A stretch of DNA of 64,000 nucleotides from an uncultured Lachnospiraceae bacterium (lineage in GTDB: Bacteria; Bacillota; Clostridia; Lachnospirales; Lachnospiraceae): NCBI GenBank assembly GCA_902798585.1, contig CADBXF010000015.1, positions 32,382 to 96,381 of the forward strand, given 5' to 3'. The notes beneath the pieces are model-generated. The model was not told where the DNA came from. It worked only from the letters and a program-made list of their open reading frames with translations, and did not search any database. Shown here in pieces: positions 53,165 through 61,796 of this stretch; positions within the stretch are counted from its first letter, which is position 1; each line of letters begins with the position of its first letter. The position numbers were made by a program, and so were the translations under genes.

Positions 53165-54631
53165 ATGAGTGTGTATGTTCTCTTGATTCCGGTGCTGCTC
53201 CCCATCGTCGGCGGAGCGGTGTTCGGCTTTTGCAAAATCAGAACCCGTGCACTTCGGGAGGGAATCGTTTCGGCGATCGTCCTTCTGACTTCTTTGTGTA
53301 TCGCTGCGATTTTGATTACGCAGCCGCAGGGCGAGGCGACGGTCCTCACGCTTGCGGGAAGTCTCTATGTCAAATTCCGGCTCGACGGCGCGGCCTGCGT
53401 CTTCGCCGGCCTCGTTGCGGTGCTGTGGCCGCTGGCCTCTTTGTATGCCTTCGAATACATGGAGACGGAAGGGGATTGCAATACATTTTTCGCGTGGTAC
53501 ACGATGACCTACGGGGTGACCGTCGGAATCGCGTTCGCCGGCAATCTCATGACGATGTATATGTTCTATGAGATGCTCACGCTTGTGACCATCCCGCTGA
53601 TGATGCACGGGCACAGCTACAAATCCACGCTTGCGACACGGAAATATGTTCGCTATTCCATCGGCGGAGCGGCGTTCGCCTTCATCGGCTTCGTTGCCAT
53701 CGCCGTCTTCGGAGAGACGCTTGACTTCCGTATGGGCGGCGTGCTCGGCAATGTCGGTCGGCATACAACGATGCTTTTGATTGTGTACGGAATGACCGTG
53801 CTCGGGTTCGGCGTCAAGGCGGCGATCTGCCCGTTCCACGGGTGGCTTCCGACGGCCTCGGTGGCTCCGACGCCCGTTACGGCGCTGCTGCACGCAGTGG
53901 CGGTTGTTAAGGCAGGTGCGTTCGCAATCATCCGCGTGACCTATTACAGCTTCGGGACGGATTTTCTGCGCGGGACCTGGGTGCAGAACACGGTGATGAT
54001 GTTCGCGGTTGTTACGATGGTTTACGGCGCCGTGAAGGCCGTGAAGGAGCAGGACTGCAAGCGACGGCTCGCGTACTCGACGGTGAGCAATCTGTCGTAT
54101 ATCATATTTGCCGCGTCGCTGATGTCCGCGGAGGGCATGACCGCGGCGATGACGCACATGCTGTTCCACGGATTGATGAAGATTACGCTGTTCTACTGCA
54201 TCGGTGCGGTGATGGTGAAGACCGGAAAGCGCTATGTGTGGGAGATGGACGGCATGGGCAGGCGGATGCCGCTTGTGTTTGCGGTATACACCGTCGCCGG
54301 GCTGTCACTGATCGGAATTCCGCCGATGGTCGGCTTTATCAGCAAATGGTATATCGGAACCGCAGCTGCTGCGGAGGGCACGGTATTTTCCTATATCGGT
54401 CTCGCTGCGTTGATTCTCTCGGCGCTTTTGTCCGCGGCGTATATTCTGGAGGTTGTCGTGCGCGCCTGGATGCCCGGGAAGGACAGCAGACCCGATGACA
54501 CCGCCGCCGTTGCCGTCGGATTCCGCATGCGGATTCCGCTGCTGATTTTGGTTTTGCTGGTTCTTGTCTGCGGCGTCTGCTCGACGCCGATAGTAACATT
54601 TTTGTCGGAGGTTGCAGGAGGCTTGCGATGA
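53165..54631 (+). CDS. Proton-translocating antiporter subunit 3 (MnhD/NuoM-like)
   Basis: This 488-residue protein is a paralogue of the two preceding channel subunits, with E136 (FYEMLTLVTIPLMMHG), K218 (GVKAAICPFHGWLPTA) and K249 (VVKAG). LPTASVAPTPVTALLH differs from the PKAH loop of its paralogues, which points to a distinct, older branch (PxxVxALLHA is typical of Mbh/Ech channel subunits). The start follows TTAGGAG. Its stop overlaps the next gene as ATGA. Confidence 0.92.
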   Translation: MSVYVLLIPVLLPIVGGAVFGFCKIRTRALREGIVSAIVLLTSLCIAAILITQPQGEATVLTLAGSLYVKFRLDGAACVFAGLVAVLWPLASLYAFEYMETEGDCNTFFAWYTMTYGVTVGIAFAGNLMTMYMFYEMLTLVTIPLMMHGHSYKSTLATRKYVRYSIGGAAFAFIGFVAIAVFGETLDFRMGGVLGNVGRHTTMLLIVYGMTVLGFGVKAAICPFHGWLPTASVAPTPVTALLHAVAVVKAGAFAIIRVTYYSFGTDFLRGTWVQNTVMMFAVVTMVYGAVKAVKEQDCKRRLAYSTVSNLSYIIFAASLMSAEGMTAAMTHMLFHGLMKITLFYCIGAVMVKTGKRYVWEMDGMGRRMPLVFAVYTVAGLSLIGIPPMVGFISKWYIGTAAAAEGTVFSYIGLAALILSALLSAAYILEVVVRAWMPGKDSRPDDTAAVAVGFRMRIPLLILVLLVLVCGVCSTPIVTFLSEVAGGLR

Positions 54632-56802
54632 AGGGATCCACGATTATTTTATGGGTTCTTTTGCTCCCCATGGCGGGGGGCTTGCTTTCGTGCGTCCTCG
54701 GAAAGCTTCGGGCGGGAGAGAAGACTTCGGTGAAAAACCGTCTCTGCAATCTGATTCCGACGGGAATTACCGCCGCGGTATTCACGATTGCCGTGTTCCT
54801 CGCCGCAGGTCAGTGGAGAGGCGATGTGAAGACTCTTCGCCTGCTCGGAATCTGCGGGAGAGATCTGACCTTCACAGTCGACGGTTTCCGCGCGCTGTAT
54901 GTCTCGGTCGCATCGTTCGCATGGCTTACCGCGTCCGTGTTCTATGTCTGGTACGGAAGCCATGACCGGCATGCCGCCCGCTATCAGGCAGCGACCCTGA
55001 TTACGCTTTCCTGCACGCTCGGTGTGCTGCTCTCGGCGGATTTGTTTACGACCTTTGTCTTCTTCGAGGGTATGTCGCTTGTGTCCTATCTGTGGGTTGT
55101 TCATGAGCAGACAGCGGAGGCAATCCGCGCCTCCAAGACATACCTCGCGGTTGCCGTAATCGGCGGACTGGTTCTTCTGATGGGACTGTTCCTTCTGGAG
55201 AACACCGTCGGAACGCTCGATATCGAAGAACTGCAGACCGCATACTGGATTGCCGGGGCAAACGGTTCCTCGAAGACTCTGTTCGCTGCGGGGCTCTGTC
55301 TGTTGTTCGGCTTCGGCGCCAAGGCGGGCGCGTGGCCGCTGCACATCTGGCTTCCGAAGGCGCATCCGGAGGCGCCGGCTTCAGCCTCGGCACTGCTGTC
55401 GGGTATTCTCACCAAGACCGGTGTGTTCGGCGTTTTGATTTTGTGCGGAAGAATCTTTCTGTGCCACGCAAAATGGGGCAACATCATCCTCGTGCTCGGC
55501 GTTATTACGATGCTTGTCGGTGCGCTTCGCGCCGTCGGCTCAATCGATATCAAGCATATGCTTGCCTGCTCGTCGGTCTCGCAGATCGGCTTCATCCTTG
55601 TGGGGGCCGGAACCTCGTGTCTGATGGCGGACGGCAACGGTGCGGCGATTGCGGGAAGCATTTTGCACATGCTGAATCACTCCGCCTTCAAGCTGATTCT
55701 GTTTACGGCGGCGGGAATTGCCGTCCATACGGTGCATACCAGGGATCTCAACAAGCTGCGCGGCTTCGGAAGGAACCGGTACGGCCTGATGATAATCATG
55801 CTCACGGCATCTCTCGGAATCGGCGGTATTCCGGGCTTTTCCGGATACATCTCCAAAACGCTGATTCACGAGACGCTCGCGGAGGTTGCTGCAGAGGCCG
55901 GGTTCGGATACCGAATCTGTGAATATCTGTTCCTGTTTGCCGGCGGTTGTACGGTTGCATACATGGCGAAGCTTTTCGTCGTTCTGTTCCTGCGCAAACC
56001 CTCGGAGGAAGTGCTCGCCGCGGAAGCGAAACAGGGGTCTGCGGGCGGTCCGCGTGCGACGATGGTGTTTCTGGGAATTACGGCGGCGTTTATATTCCTC
56101 GGCGGAACGCTCCCGGAGGTGACGATGGTTCCGCTTGGGGTTCGCGCGTCGCGAATCGCCGCGTATGTCCCGATGCATCATGCGCCGCAATGGTTCTCGT
56201 GGGAATGTCTGTCGGGATCGCTGATCTCGATTGTCGCCGGCGTCGTAATCTATTTTGCGGCGGAGCGGCCGCTTGTGTGCAGGAAACTTCTTCCGCTTCG
56301 CGAGACGCCGCAGTATGTCGACCGGATGGAATCGCTTCCGACGCTTGAGGACGATGTATACCGTCCGCTGTTGCTCACGGTTCTTCCCGCGGTGTTCGGA
56401 ACGCTGATGCGCGGGCTGGAGGTCACCGTCGAGCACCTCGCATGTGCGGTGTTTGTCCTGTGTAAATCGATTCTTGTCGTGATGGATAAGATTGTCGACG
56501 CGTTTGTTCTTCTGCTTCGGCGCAGTGCGCTTCGCCCGGTTGTCGAGCAGAGGAGCATCACGCTCGGAGAGGCAATCTGCAACCCGATCGGGCATGTCGG
56601 AAACGGATTCCGGCGGCTGTGGAACGCGACCTTCGGCAGGAAAAAGCCGAAGGACGGAGACTGTGTCGCAGCGGTCAACCGCGCCCGCGAGGGCCTGACC
56701 GAGAGCGTAAAGCTTGTCTCACGAAGCCTTTCCTACGGTCTGATGGCGTTCTGTATCGGCCTTCTGGTATTGCTTGCATATCTGTTGTGGAGTTTGCGAT
56801 AA
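54628..56802 (+). CDS. Proton-translocating antiporter subunit 4 (NuoL/MnhA-like, long form)
   Basis: The largest channel subunit, 724 residues. The core resembles MnhA/NuoL: E147 (FFEGMSLVSYLWVVHE), K232 (GAKAGAWPLHIWLPKAH) and K263 (LTKTG). After about residue 500 it continues with two more helices, a charged cytoplasmic stretch and a final helix, perhaps the lateral element seen in NuoL. It lacks the DUF4040 domain of true MnhA, which is supplied by the gene at 48228. It is the last gene; a terminator overlaps the stop codon. Confidence 0.92.
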   Translation: MKGSTIILWVLLLPMAGGLLSCVLGKLRAGEKTSVKNRLCNLIPTGITAAVFTIAVFLAAGQWRGDVKTLRLLGICGRDLTFTVDGFRALYVSVASFAWLTASVFYVWYGSHDRHAARYQAATLITLSCTLGVLLSADLFTTFVFFEGMSLVSYLWVVHEQTAEAIRASKTYLAVAVIGGLVLLMGLFLLENTVGTLDIEELQTAYWIAGANGSSKTLFAAGLCLLFGFGAKAGAWPLHIWLPKAHPEAPASASALLSGILTKTGVFGVLILCGRIFLCHAKWGNIILVLGVITMLVGALRAVGSIDIKHMLACSSVSQIGFILVGAGTSCLMADGNGAAIAGSILHMLNHSAFKLILFTAAGIAVHTVHTRDLNKLRGFGRNRYGLMIIMLTASLGIGGIPGFSGYISKTLIHETLAEVAAEAGFGYRICEYLFLFAGGCTVAYMAKLFVVLFLRKPSEEVLAAEAKQGSAGGPRATMVFLGITAAFIFLGGTLPEVTMVPLGVRASRIAAYVPMHHAPQWFSWECLSGSLISIVAGVVIYFAAERPLVCRKLLPLRETPQYVDRMESLPTLEDDVYRPLLLTVLPAVFGTLMRGLEVTVEHLACAVFVLCKSILVVMDKIVDAFVLLLRRSALRPVVEQRSITLGEAICNPIGHVGNGFRRLWNATFGRKKPKDGDCVAAVNRAREGLTESVKLVSRSLSYGLMAFCIGLLVLLAYLLWSLR

Positions 56803-56834
56803 GGGAGATTGCGTCGGCAGTTTCCCTTATTTTT
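56799..56834 (+). terminator. Intrinsic terminator of the Mrp-like operon
   Basis: ATAAGGGA (56799-56806) pairs perfectly with TCCCTTAT (56823-56830) around a 16-base loop, followed by TTTT. The stem includes the stop codon of the last channel subunit. Confidence 0.7.
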
Positions 56835-56875
56835 CGTGTTAACCGTGCCCATTTGCCCGATTCTCGAAAAATTTC

Positions 56876-56904
56876 TTGTGCAGAGGCGGCGGTTGCGGTA
56901 TAAT
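56876..56904 (+). promoter_or_regulatory. Sigma-A promoter for folD
   Basis: TTGTGC (56876-56881) and a perfect TATAAT (56899-56904) are 17 bp apart, 48 bp before the folD start. Confidence 0.85.
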
Positions 56905-56952
56905 AAATTTTGTATGTGTGCCGCGCAAAATGCGGCGGAATCGGAGGCAATC

Positions 56953-57795
56953 ATGGCAATACGAATCGACGGAAAAGCAATCTCCGCGGAGATTAAGGAT
57001 GAACTCAAGGCACGCGTGGCGGAACTTGCCGCGGCGGGGAAGGAAATCTGCCTTGCGGTGATTCAGGTGGGAAATGACAAGGCTTCGACCGTTTATGTGT
57101 CGAACAAGAAAAAAGCCTGTGAATATATCGGAATCCGGTCGCTCGCTTACGAGCTCCCGGAGGAGACGACAACGGAGGAGCTGCTCGCGATTATCGGGGA
57201 GCTCAACGAGCGTTCGGATGTGAACGGCATTCTCGTGCAGCTGCCGGTGCCGAAGCATATTGATGAGGAGAAGATTTTACTCGCTATCTCGCCGGATAAG
57301 GATGTGGACGGTTTCCACCCGGTGAGCGTCGGGCGCCTGAATATCGGGCAGAAGGGCTTCCGCTCCTGTACGCCGGCCGGCGTGATTCAGCTTCTGAAGC
57401 GGACAGGCATCTCCATCGAAGGAAAGGAGTGCGTGGTTATCGGCCGCAGCAATATTGTAGGTAAGCCGATGGCAGCGATGCTTCTGCAGGAGAACGGAAC
57501 CGTGACCGTCTGCCATTCCCGCACGAAGAACCTTGCGGAGGTCACGAAGCGCGCGGACATTCTGGTTGTTGCAGTCGGCAAGCCGAAGATGATTACGGCG
57601 GACTATGTGAAGGAGGGAGCCGTTGTAATCGATGTCGGAATTCACCGGATGGAAGACGGCAAACTGTGCGGCGATGTCGATTTTGAGAGCGTGGAGCCGG
57701 TGGCAAGCGCCATCACGCCGGTGCCGGGCGGCGTCGGACCGATGACAATCGCCATGCTGATGTACAATTGTGTGGAATCCGCGGAGATGTTTTAA
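56953..57795 (+). CDS. folD: Methylene-THF dehydrogenase/methenyl-THF cyclohydrolase FolD
   Basis: FolD interconverts 5,10-methylene- and 10-formyl-tetrahydrofolate using NADP+, which supplies one-carbon units for purines and for Fmt (24411). The 280-residue protein has YVSNKKKACE with the catalytic Tyr/Lys, GILVQLPVP, GRSNIVGKPMA for nucleotide binding and TPVPGGVGPMT at the C-terminus. The ATG at 56953 follows CGGAGG; an in-frame start at 56809 would run through the promoter. Confidence 0.97.
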   Translation: MAIRIDGKAISAEIKDELKARVAELAAAGKEICLAVIQVGNDKASTVYVSNKKKACEYIGIRSLAYELPEETTTEELLAIIGELNERSDVNGILVQLPVPKHIDEEKILLAISPDKDVDGFHPVSVGRLNIGQKGFRSCTPAGVIQLLKRTGISIEGKECVVIGRSNIVGKPMAAMLLQENGTVTVCHSRTKNLAEVTKRADILVVAVGKPKMITADYVKEGAVVIDVGIHRMEDGKLCGDVDFESVEPVASAITPVPGGVGPMTIAMLMYNCVESAEMF

Positions 57796-57852
57796 AAACG
57801 CGGGGCTGATTGGTACGGACCGGCGGAGACGGCGGTTCGCAGAGGGAGATGC

Positions 57853-59169
57853 ATGAGAGTTTATTTTGTTTCGCTCGGATGTGACAAAAACCTTGTGGAC
57901 AGCGAGGTCATGCTCGGCATTTTGCAGAGGGAAGGGCACACGCTTGCGGAGGATCCGGTGGATGCGGACGCGGCGGTTGTCAACACCTGCTGTTTCATAA
58001 GCGATGCCAAGGAAGAGAGCATTGAGACGGTCTTAACTCTCGCAAGGGAGAGAACCGAGGGAAAGCTTCGCCGTCTCGTGGTTGCAGGCTGTCTTGCGCA
58101 GCGCTATGCGGCGGAGATCCGGGAGATGATTCCCGAGGTGGATGCCATCGTCGGGACGGCCTCGTATGAGGATATCGCCGAAGCGTTGCGGGAGAAGGGA
58201 AACTACGAATCCCTGAGGCCGCTCGATTATCTGCCGCAGGCGCAGGAGAGAGCCGTCACCGCCGGCAACTATGTTTCCTATCTGAAGATTGCCGAAGGGT
58301 GCGACAAGCGGTGCACCTATTGTGTGATTCCGTACATTCGCGGTCCGTACCGCTCGTTCCCGATGGAACGGCTCGTTGCGGAGGCGGAGAAGCTGGCGGC
58401 GGCCGGGACGCGGGAGTTGATTCTTGTCGCCCAGGAGACGACGCGCTACGGAATTGACCTCTACGGCGGGAAGAAGCTTGCGGAGCTTATCTCGAGGCTT
58501 TGCCGAATCGAGGAGCTCTCGTGGATTCGAATTGAGTACTGCTACCCGGAGGAGATCGACGACGCGCTGATTCAGGTGATTGCCGCAGAACCGAAGGTAT
58601 GCAAATATCTCGACATGCCGATACAGCATGCTTCGGACGAAATACTTCGCCGCATGGGGCGCCGTACGACGCGGGCGGACATTGAGGCGATTGTGCATAA
58701 GCTCCGGCGGGAAATCCCGGGGATTGTGCTTCGAACGACGCTGATTGCGGGATTCCCCGGCGAGACGGAGGAGGATTTTGCGGAGCTTCTGTCGTTTGTC
58801 GGGCGGATGCGCTTTGAGCGGCTCGGATGCTTTGCCTACTCCAAGGAGGAGGGAACTCCCGCTGCCGCGATGAAGGGGCAGGTTCCGGCGCGCGTGAAAA
58901 ACCGCAGGAAAAATGCCGTGATGAAGCTGCAGAAGGACATCTGCAGCGCATACAGCGAAAGCCTTGTAGGGCGGACGCTTCCGGTGCTTGTGGACGGATA
59001 TCTTCCCGATGAGGATGTGTTCACGGGACGAACCGGCGGCGATGCGCCGACAATCGACGGAGCCGTATTTTTCGACGGACCGATGTCGCTTATGTCCGGA
59101 GATATTGTGCCCGTGACGATTACCGGGGCACGCGAATATGATTTGACAGGAGAGGTGAAGGACGAATGA
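57853..59169 (+). CDS. rimO: Ribosomal protein S12 methylthiotransferase RimO
   Basis: RimO is a radical-SAM enzyme that adds a methylthio group to an aspartate of ribosomal protein S12. The 438-residue protein has the N-terminal UPF0004 domain with VSLGCDKNLVDSE (RimO, not MiaB, signature), NTCCFI and AGCLAQRY cysteines for one cluster, then C150, C154 and C157 for the radical-SAM cluster, and a C-terminal TRAM domain. pgsA starts as ATGA on its stop. Confidence 0.96.
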   Translation: MRVYFVSLGCDKNLVDSEVMLGILQREGHTLAEDPVDADAAVVNTCCFISDAKEESIETVLTLARERTEGKLRRLVVAGCLAQRYAAEIREMIPEVDAIVGTASYEDIAEALREKGNYESLRPLDYLPQAQERAVTAGNYVSYLKIAEGCDKRCTYCVIPYIRGPYRSFPMERLVAEAEKLAAAGTRELILVAQETTRYGIDLYGGKKLAELISRLCRIEELSWIRIEYCYPEEIDDALIQVIAAEPKVCKYLDMPIQHASDEILRRMGRRTTRADIEAIVHKLRREIPGIVLRTTLIAGFPGETEEDFAELLSFVGRMRFERLGCFAYSKEEGTPAAAMKGQVPARVKNRRKNAVMKLQKDICSAYSESLVGRTLPVLVDGYLPDEDVFTGRTGGDAPTIDGAVFFDGPMSLMSGDIVPVTITGAREYDLTGEVKDE

Positions 59170-59759
59170 AACGCATGAATCTTCCCAATCGGATTACTCT
59201 GTTCCGGGTATTTCTGATTCCCGTTTTTGTGATTTTACTGATGCTTGAGGACTACCTTCCGTACTACAATTTTATTGCGCTTGCGGTGTTTGCCGCAGCG
59301 AGTTTTACGGACTTTCTGGACGGGCATATCGCCCGCAAATACAACCTTGTAACGACCTTCGGCAAATTTATGGACCCGCTCGCCGACAAGATTCTGGTGT
59401 GCACGGCGCTCATTTTGCTGATTGAGTTCGACAAGATTCCCGCGGTGGTAGTCGCCATCATCATGGCGAGAGAGTTTATCATCAGCGGATTCCGCCTGAT
59501 TGCCTGCGACAAGGGCGTGGTTCTGGCAGCAGGGTATCTCGGGAAAATCAAGACCTTCTCCCAGATGTTTATGTGCTGCTTCATGCTCTTCACGGCGGAT
59601 TCGACTTACGACAGAATCCTCTTCTTCCGCATTATTGATATCGTGGGGAAGATATTCATGTGGTTTGCACTCGTGATGACGGTAGTGTCGCTTGTGGACT
59701 ACCTTTGGAAAAATATCGATGTTCTGCGTGATGATAAGGAGAAAAAGGCCGAATCATGA
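59166..59759 (+). CDS. pgsA: CDP-diacylglycerol-glycerol-3-phosphate phosphatidyltransferase
   Basis: PgsA makes phosphatidylglycerol phosphate in the membrane. The 197-residue protein has the CDP-alcohol transferase motif DGx2ARx8Gx3Dx3D (DFLDGHIARKYN through FGKFMDPLADK) and about five membrane helices. It is wedged between rimO and the flavoprotein with ATGA overlaps at both ends, so all three are translationally coupled. Confidence 0.95.
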   Translation: MKRMNLPNRITLFRVFLIPVFVILLMLEDYLPYYNFIALAVFAAASFTDFLDGHIARKYNLVTTFGKFMDPLADKILVCTALILLIEFDKIPAVVVAIIMAREFIISGFRLIACDKGVVLAAGYLGKIKTFSQMFMCCFMLFTADSTYDRILFFRIIDIVGKIFMWFALVMTVVSLVDYLWKNIDVLRDDKEKKAES

Positions 59760-61063
59760 AGACCGTTATCGTGATCGGGGGCGGCGCGGCCGGTATGACG
59801 GCAGCCATAGCGGCGGCCGGCGCAGGTGCCGCGGTCACGCTTCTTGAGAAAAATGAGAAGCTCGGCAAAAAGATTTATATTACCGGCAAGGGGCGGTGCA
59901 ACCTGACGAACGCCTGCGATATGCAGGAGTTTACCGGGCATGTTGTGTCGAACCCCCGGTTTTTCTTAAGCGCGCTGCACGGCTTTGACAATGTGCAGAC
60001 CGTCGAATGGTTCGAAAGCCTCGGAATGCCGACGAAGACAGAGCGGGGCGCGCGGGTATTTCCCGTGTCGGACAAGTCGTCCGATGTCATCCGCGCTCTC
60101 GAGCGGGAGTGCAGGAGAACCGGCGTGTCCGTTCATCTCCGGACGGAGGTGAAGGGGCTTCTGACGGAGCCGGTGAATGCCGCGGAGAACGGTTCCGCGG
60201 AGGATTCCGGAAAGGAACGGAAGAAAAGGAAACCGGCCGTCACTTCGCGCGTGACAGGCGTTGTGCTTTCGGACGGGACTAAGCTTTCGGCGGATTCCGT
60301 GATTTTGGCGACGGGAGGGTTGTCCTACCCGACAACGGGATCGACCGGGGACGGCTACCGGATGGCGCGCGCGACGGGGCATACCGTGACGCGTCTGCTG
60401 CCTTCGCTGGTCTCTCTGGTTTCACCGGACACCTGCTGTGCGGAGCTTGCGGGGCTCTCGCTTCGAAATGTCGGCGTCTCCTTCCGCAATGCGGACGGAA
60501 AATCGCTCTTTGAGGATTTCGGGGAGCTTCTGTTTACGCACAGGGGCATTAGCGGACCCACCGTGCTTACGGCGACTGCATTTTGCGCGGACGCCCTGGT
60601 CGGCGGTACCGTCGTGCTTGATTTAAAGCCGGGGCTTCGCGATGATTTGCTGGATGCGCGCATTGTGCGCGACTTCGAGGCCGGACATGCGAAGGCGATG
60701 GGCAATGTGATCGGCGGACTCGTGCCGGCGGCGCTCGGAGCGGAGGTGCTCAGACGAAGCGGAATCCCCGCGGCGAAGAAGGCTGGCGAGGTGACGAAGG
60801 AGGAGCGGCGCAGACTGGCGGAGACACTTCGGCATTTTACGATAGCGGTGAGCGGGATGGGCGGCTACAACGAGGCTGTCGTCACCAAGGGCGGCGTCGA
60901 GACTTCGGAGGTCAATCCGTCCACGATGGAATCCCGGCTGACGCGCGGACTTTATTTTGCGGGAGAACTTCTCGACCTTGACGCGACCACGGGCGGGTTC
61001 AATCTGCAGATCGCCTGGTCGACGGGAATGCTTGCGGGACGGAGCGCCGCGAAGGAAACATAA
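59756..61063 (+). CDS. HI0933/BaiN-type FAD-dependent flavoprotein
   Basis: This 435-residue NAD(P)/FAD-dependent oxidoreductase has an N-terminal GGGAAGMTAAIAAA nucleotide loop and GKKIYITGKGRCNLTN, then GGLSYPTTGSTGDGY and the C-terminal GMGGYNEAVVTKGG with GFNLQIAWSTG. These mark the HI0933 family. One member (BaiN) reduces bile-acid intermediates, but the family is broad and function here is unknown. A lysine-rich loop near residues 155-165 is unusual. It is coupled to pgsA upstream and 40 bp from cmk. Confidence 0.92.
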   Translation: MKTVIVIGGGAAGMTAAIAAAGAGAAVTLLEKNEKLGKKIYITGKGRCNLTNACDMQEFTGHVVSNPRFFLSALHGFDNVQTVEWFESLGMPTKTERGARVFPVSDKSSDVIRALERECRRTGVSVHLRTEVKGLLTEPVNAAENGSAEDSGKERKKRKPAVTSRVTGVVLSDGTKLSADSVILATGGLSYPTTGSTGDGYRMARATGHTVTRLLPSLVSLVSPDTCCAELAGLSLRNVGVSFRNADGKSLFEDFGELLFTHRGISGPTVLTATAFCADALVGGTVVLDLKPGLRDDLLDARIVRDFEAGHAKAMGNVIGGLVPAALGAEVLRRSGIPAAKKAGEVTKEERRRLAETLRHFTIAVSGMGGYNEAVVTKGGVETSEVNPSTMESRLTRGLYFAGELLDLDATTGGFNLQIAWSTGMLAGRSAAKET

Positions 61064-61103
61064 AATAACGGTTTGACAGACCCTAAGATATTCGGAGGAG
61101 ACT

Positions 61104-61796
61104 ATGGGACGAAACATAGCGATTGACGGCCCTGCGGGAGCAGGCAAGAGCACGATTGCGAAAAATCTCGCAAAGAAACTCGGCTATATTTATGTCGACA
61201 CCGGCGCGATGTACCGCGCGATGGCGCTGTTTTTCCTGCGCCGCGGAATCAGGGCGGAGGAGTCGGACCGCATCGAGGAGGCAGTAGCGGATGCCGATGT
61301 GTCGATTGTGTATGAAAACGGCGAGCAGCAGGTCATTTTGAACGGGGAAAATGTCAACGGACTCATCCGCACGGAGGAGGTCGGCAACATGGCGAGCGCG
61401 TCCTCGGTCAACCCGAAGGTGCGCGAGAAGATGACCGAGCTGCAGCGCAGGCTTGCGAAAACCTCGGATGTGGTAATGGACGGCCGCGACATCGGAACCT
61501 TTGTGCTTCCCGACGCGGATGTAAAGGTATACCTCACGGCTTCCGTGGAGGAGCGTGCGAGACGGCGCGCTCTGGAGTATGAGAAGAAGGGCATCGAGGT
61601 CTCCGTTGAGCAGATTGCGAAGGATATCTCGGAGCGTGATTACCGCGACATGCACCGCGAACACGCGCCGCTGCGCCGGGCCGAGGATGCCGTTTTGGTC
61701 GACACCTCCGATATGACGATTGCTCAGGTGGAAGCCCGCCTCATGGAGCTTTGCGAGAACGGTAAGAAGGGCGGCAAGGGCGATTTTTTCGCGTGA
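61104..61796 (+). CDS. cmk: Cytidylate kinase
   Basis: Cmk phosphorylates CMP and dCMP. The 230-residue protein has the P loop GPAGAGKS at residues 9-16, YVDTGAMYRAMA, MDGRDIGTFVLP and RRRALEYEKKG (LID region). The ATG at 61104 follows CGGAGGAG. Its TGA overlaps the next start as GTGA. The order cmk then ispH-rpsA is common in Clostridia. Confidence 0.96.
   Translation: MGRNIAIDGPAGAGKSTIAKNLAKKLGYIYVDTGAMYRAMALFFLRRGIRAEESDRIEEAVADADVSIVYENGEQQVILNGENVNGLIRTEEVGNMASASSVNPKVREKMTELQRRLAKTSDVVMDGRDIGTFVLPDADVKVYLTASVEERARRRALEYEKKGIEVSVEQIAKDISERDYRDMHREHAPLRRAEDAVLVDTSDMTIAQVEARLMELCENGKKGGKGDFFA

Noticed and set aside
56809..56952. N-terminal extension of folD
   Set aside because: It covers the terminator and the TATAAT promoter, and FolD proteins start at the MAIRIDG-like sequence found at 56953.
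61073..61103. TTGACA before cmk as a promoter
   Set aside because: No -10 element occurs at a workable distance before the ribosome site.
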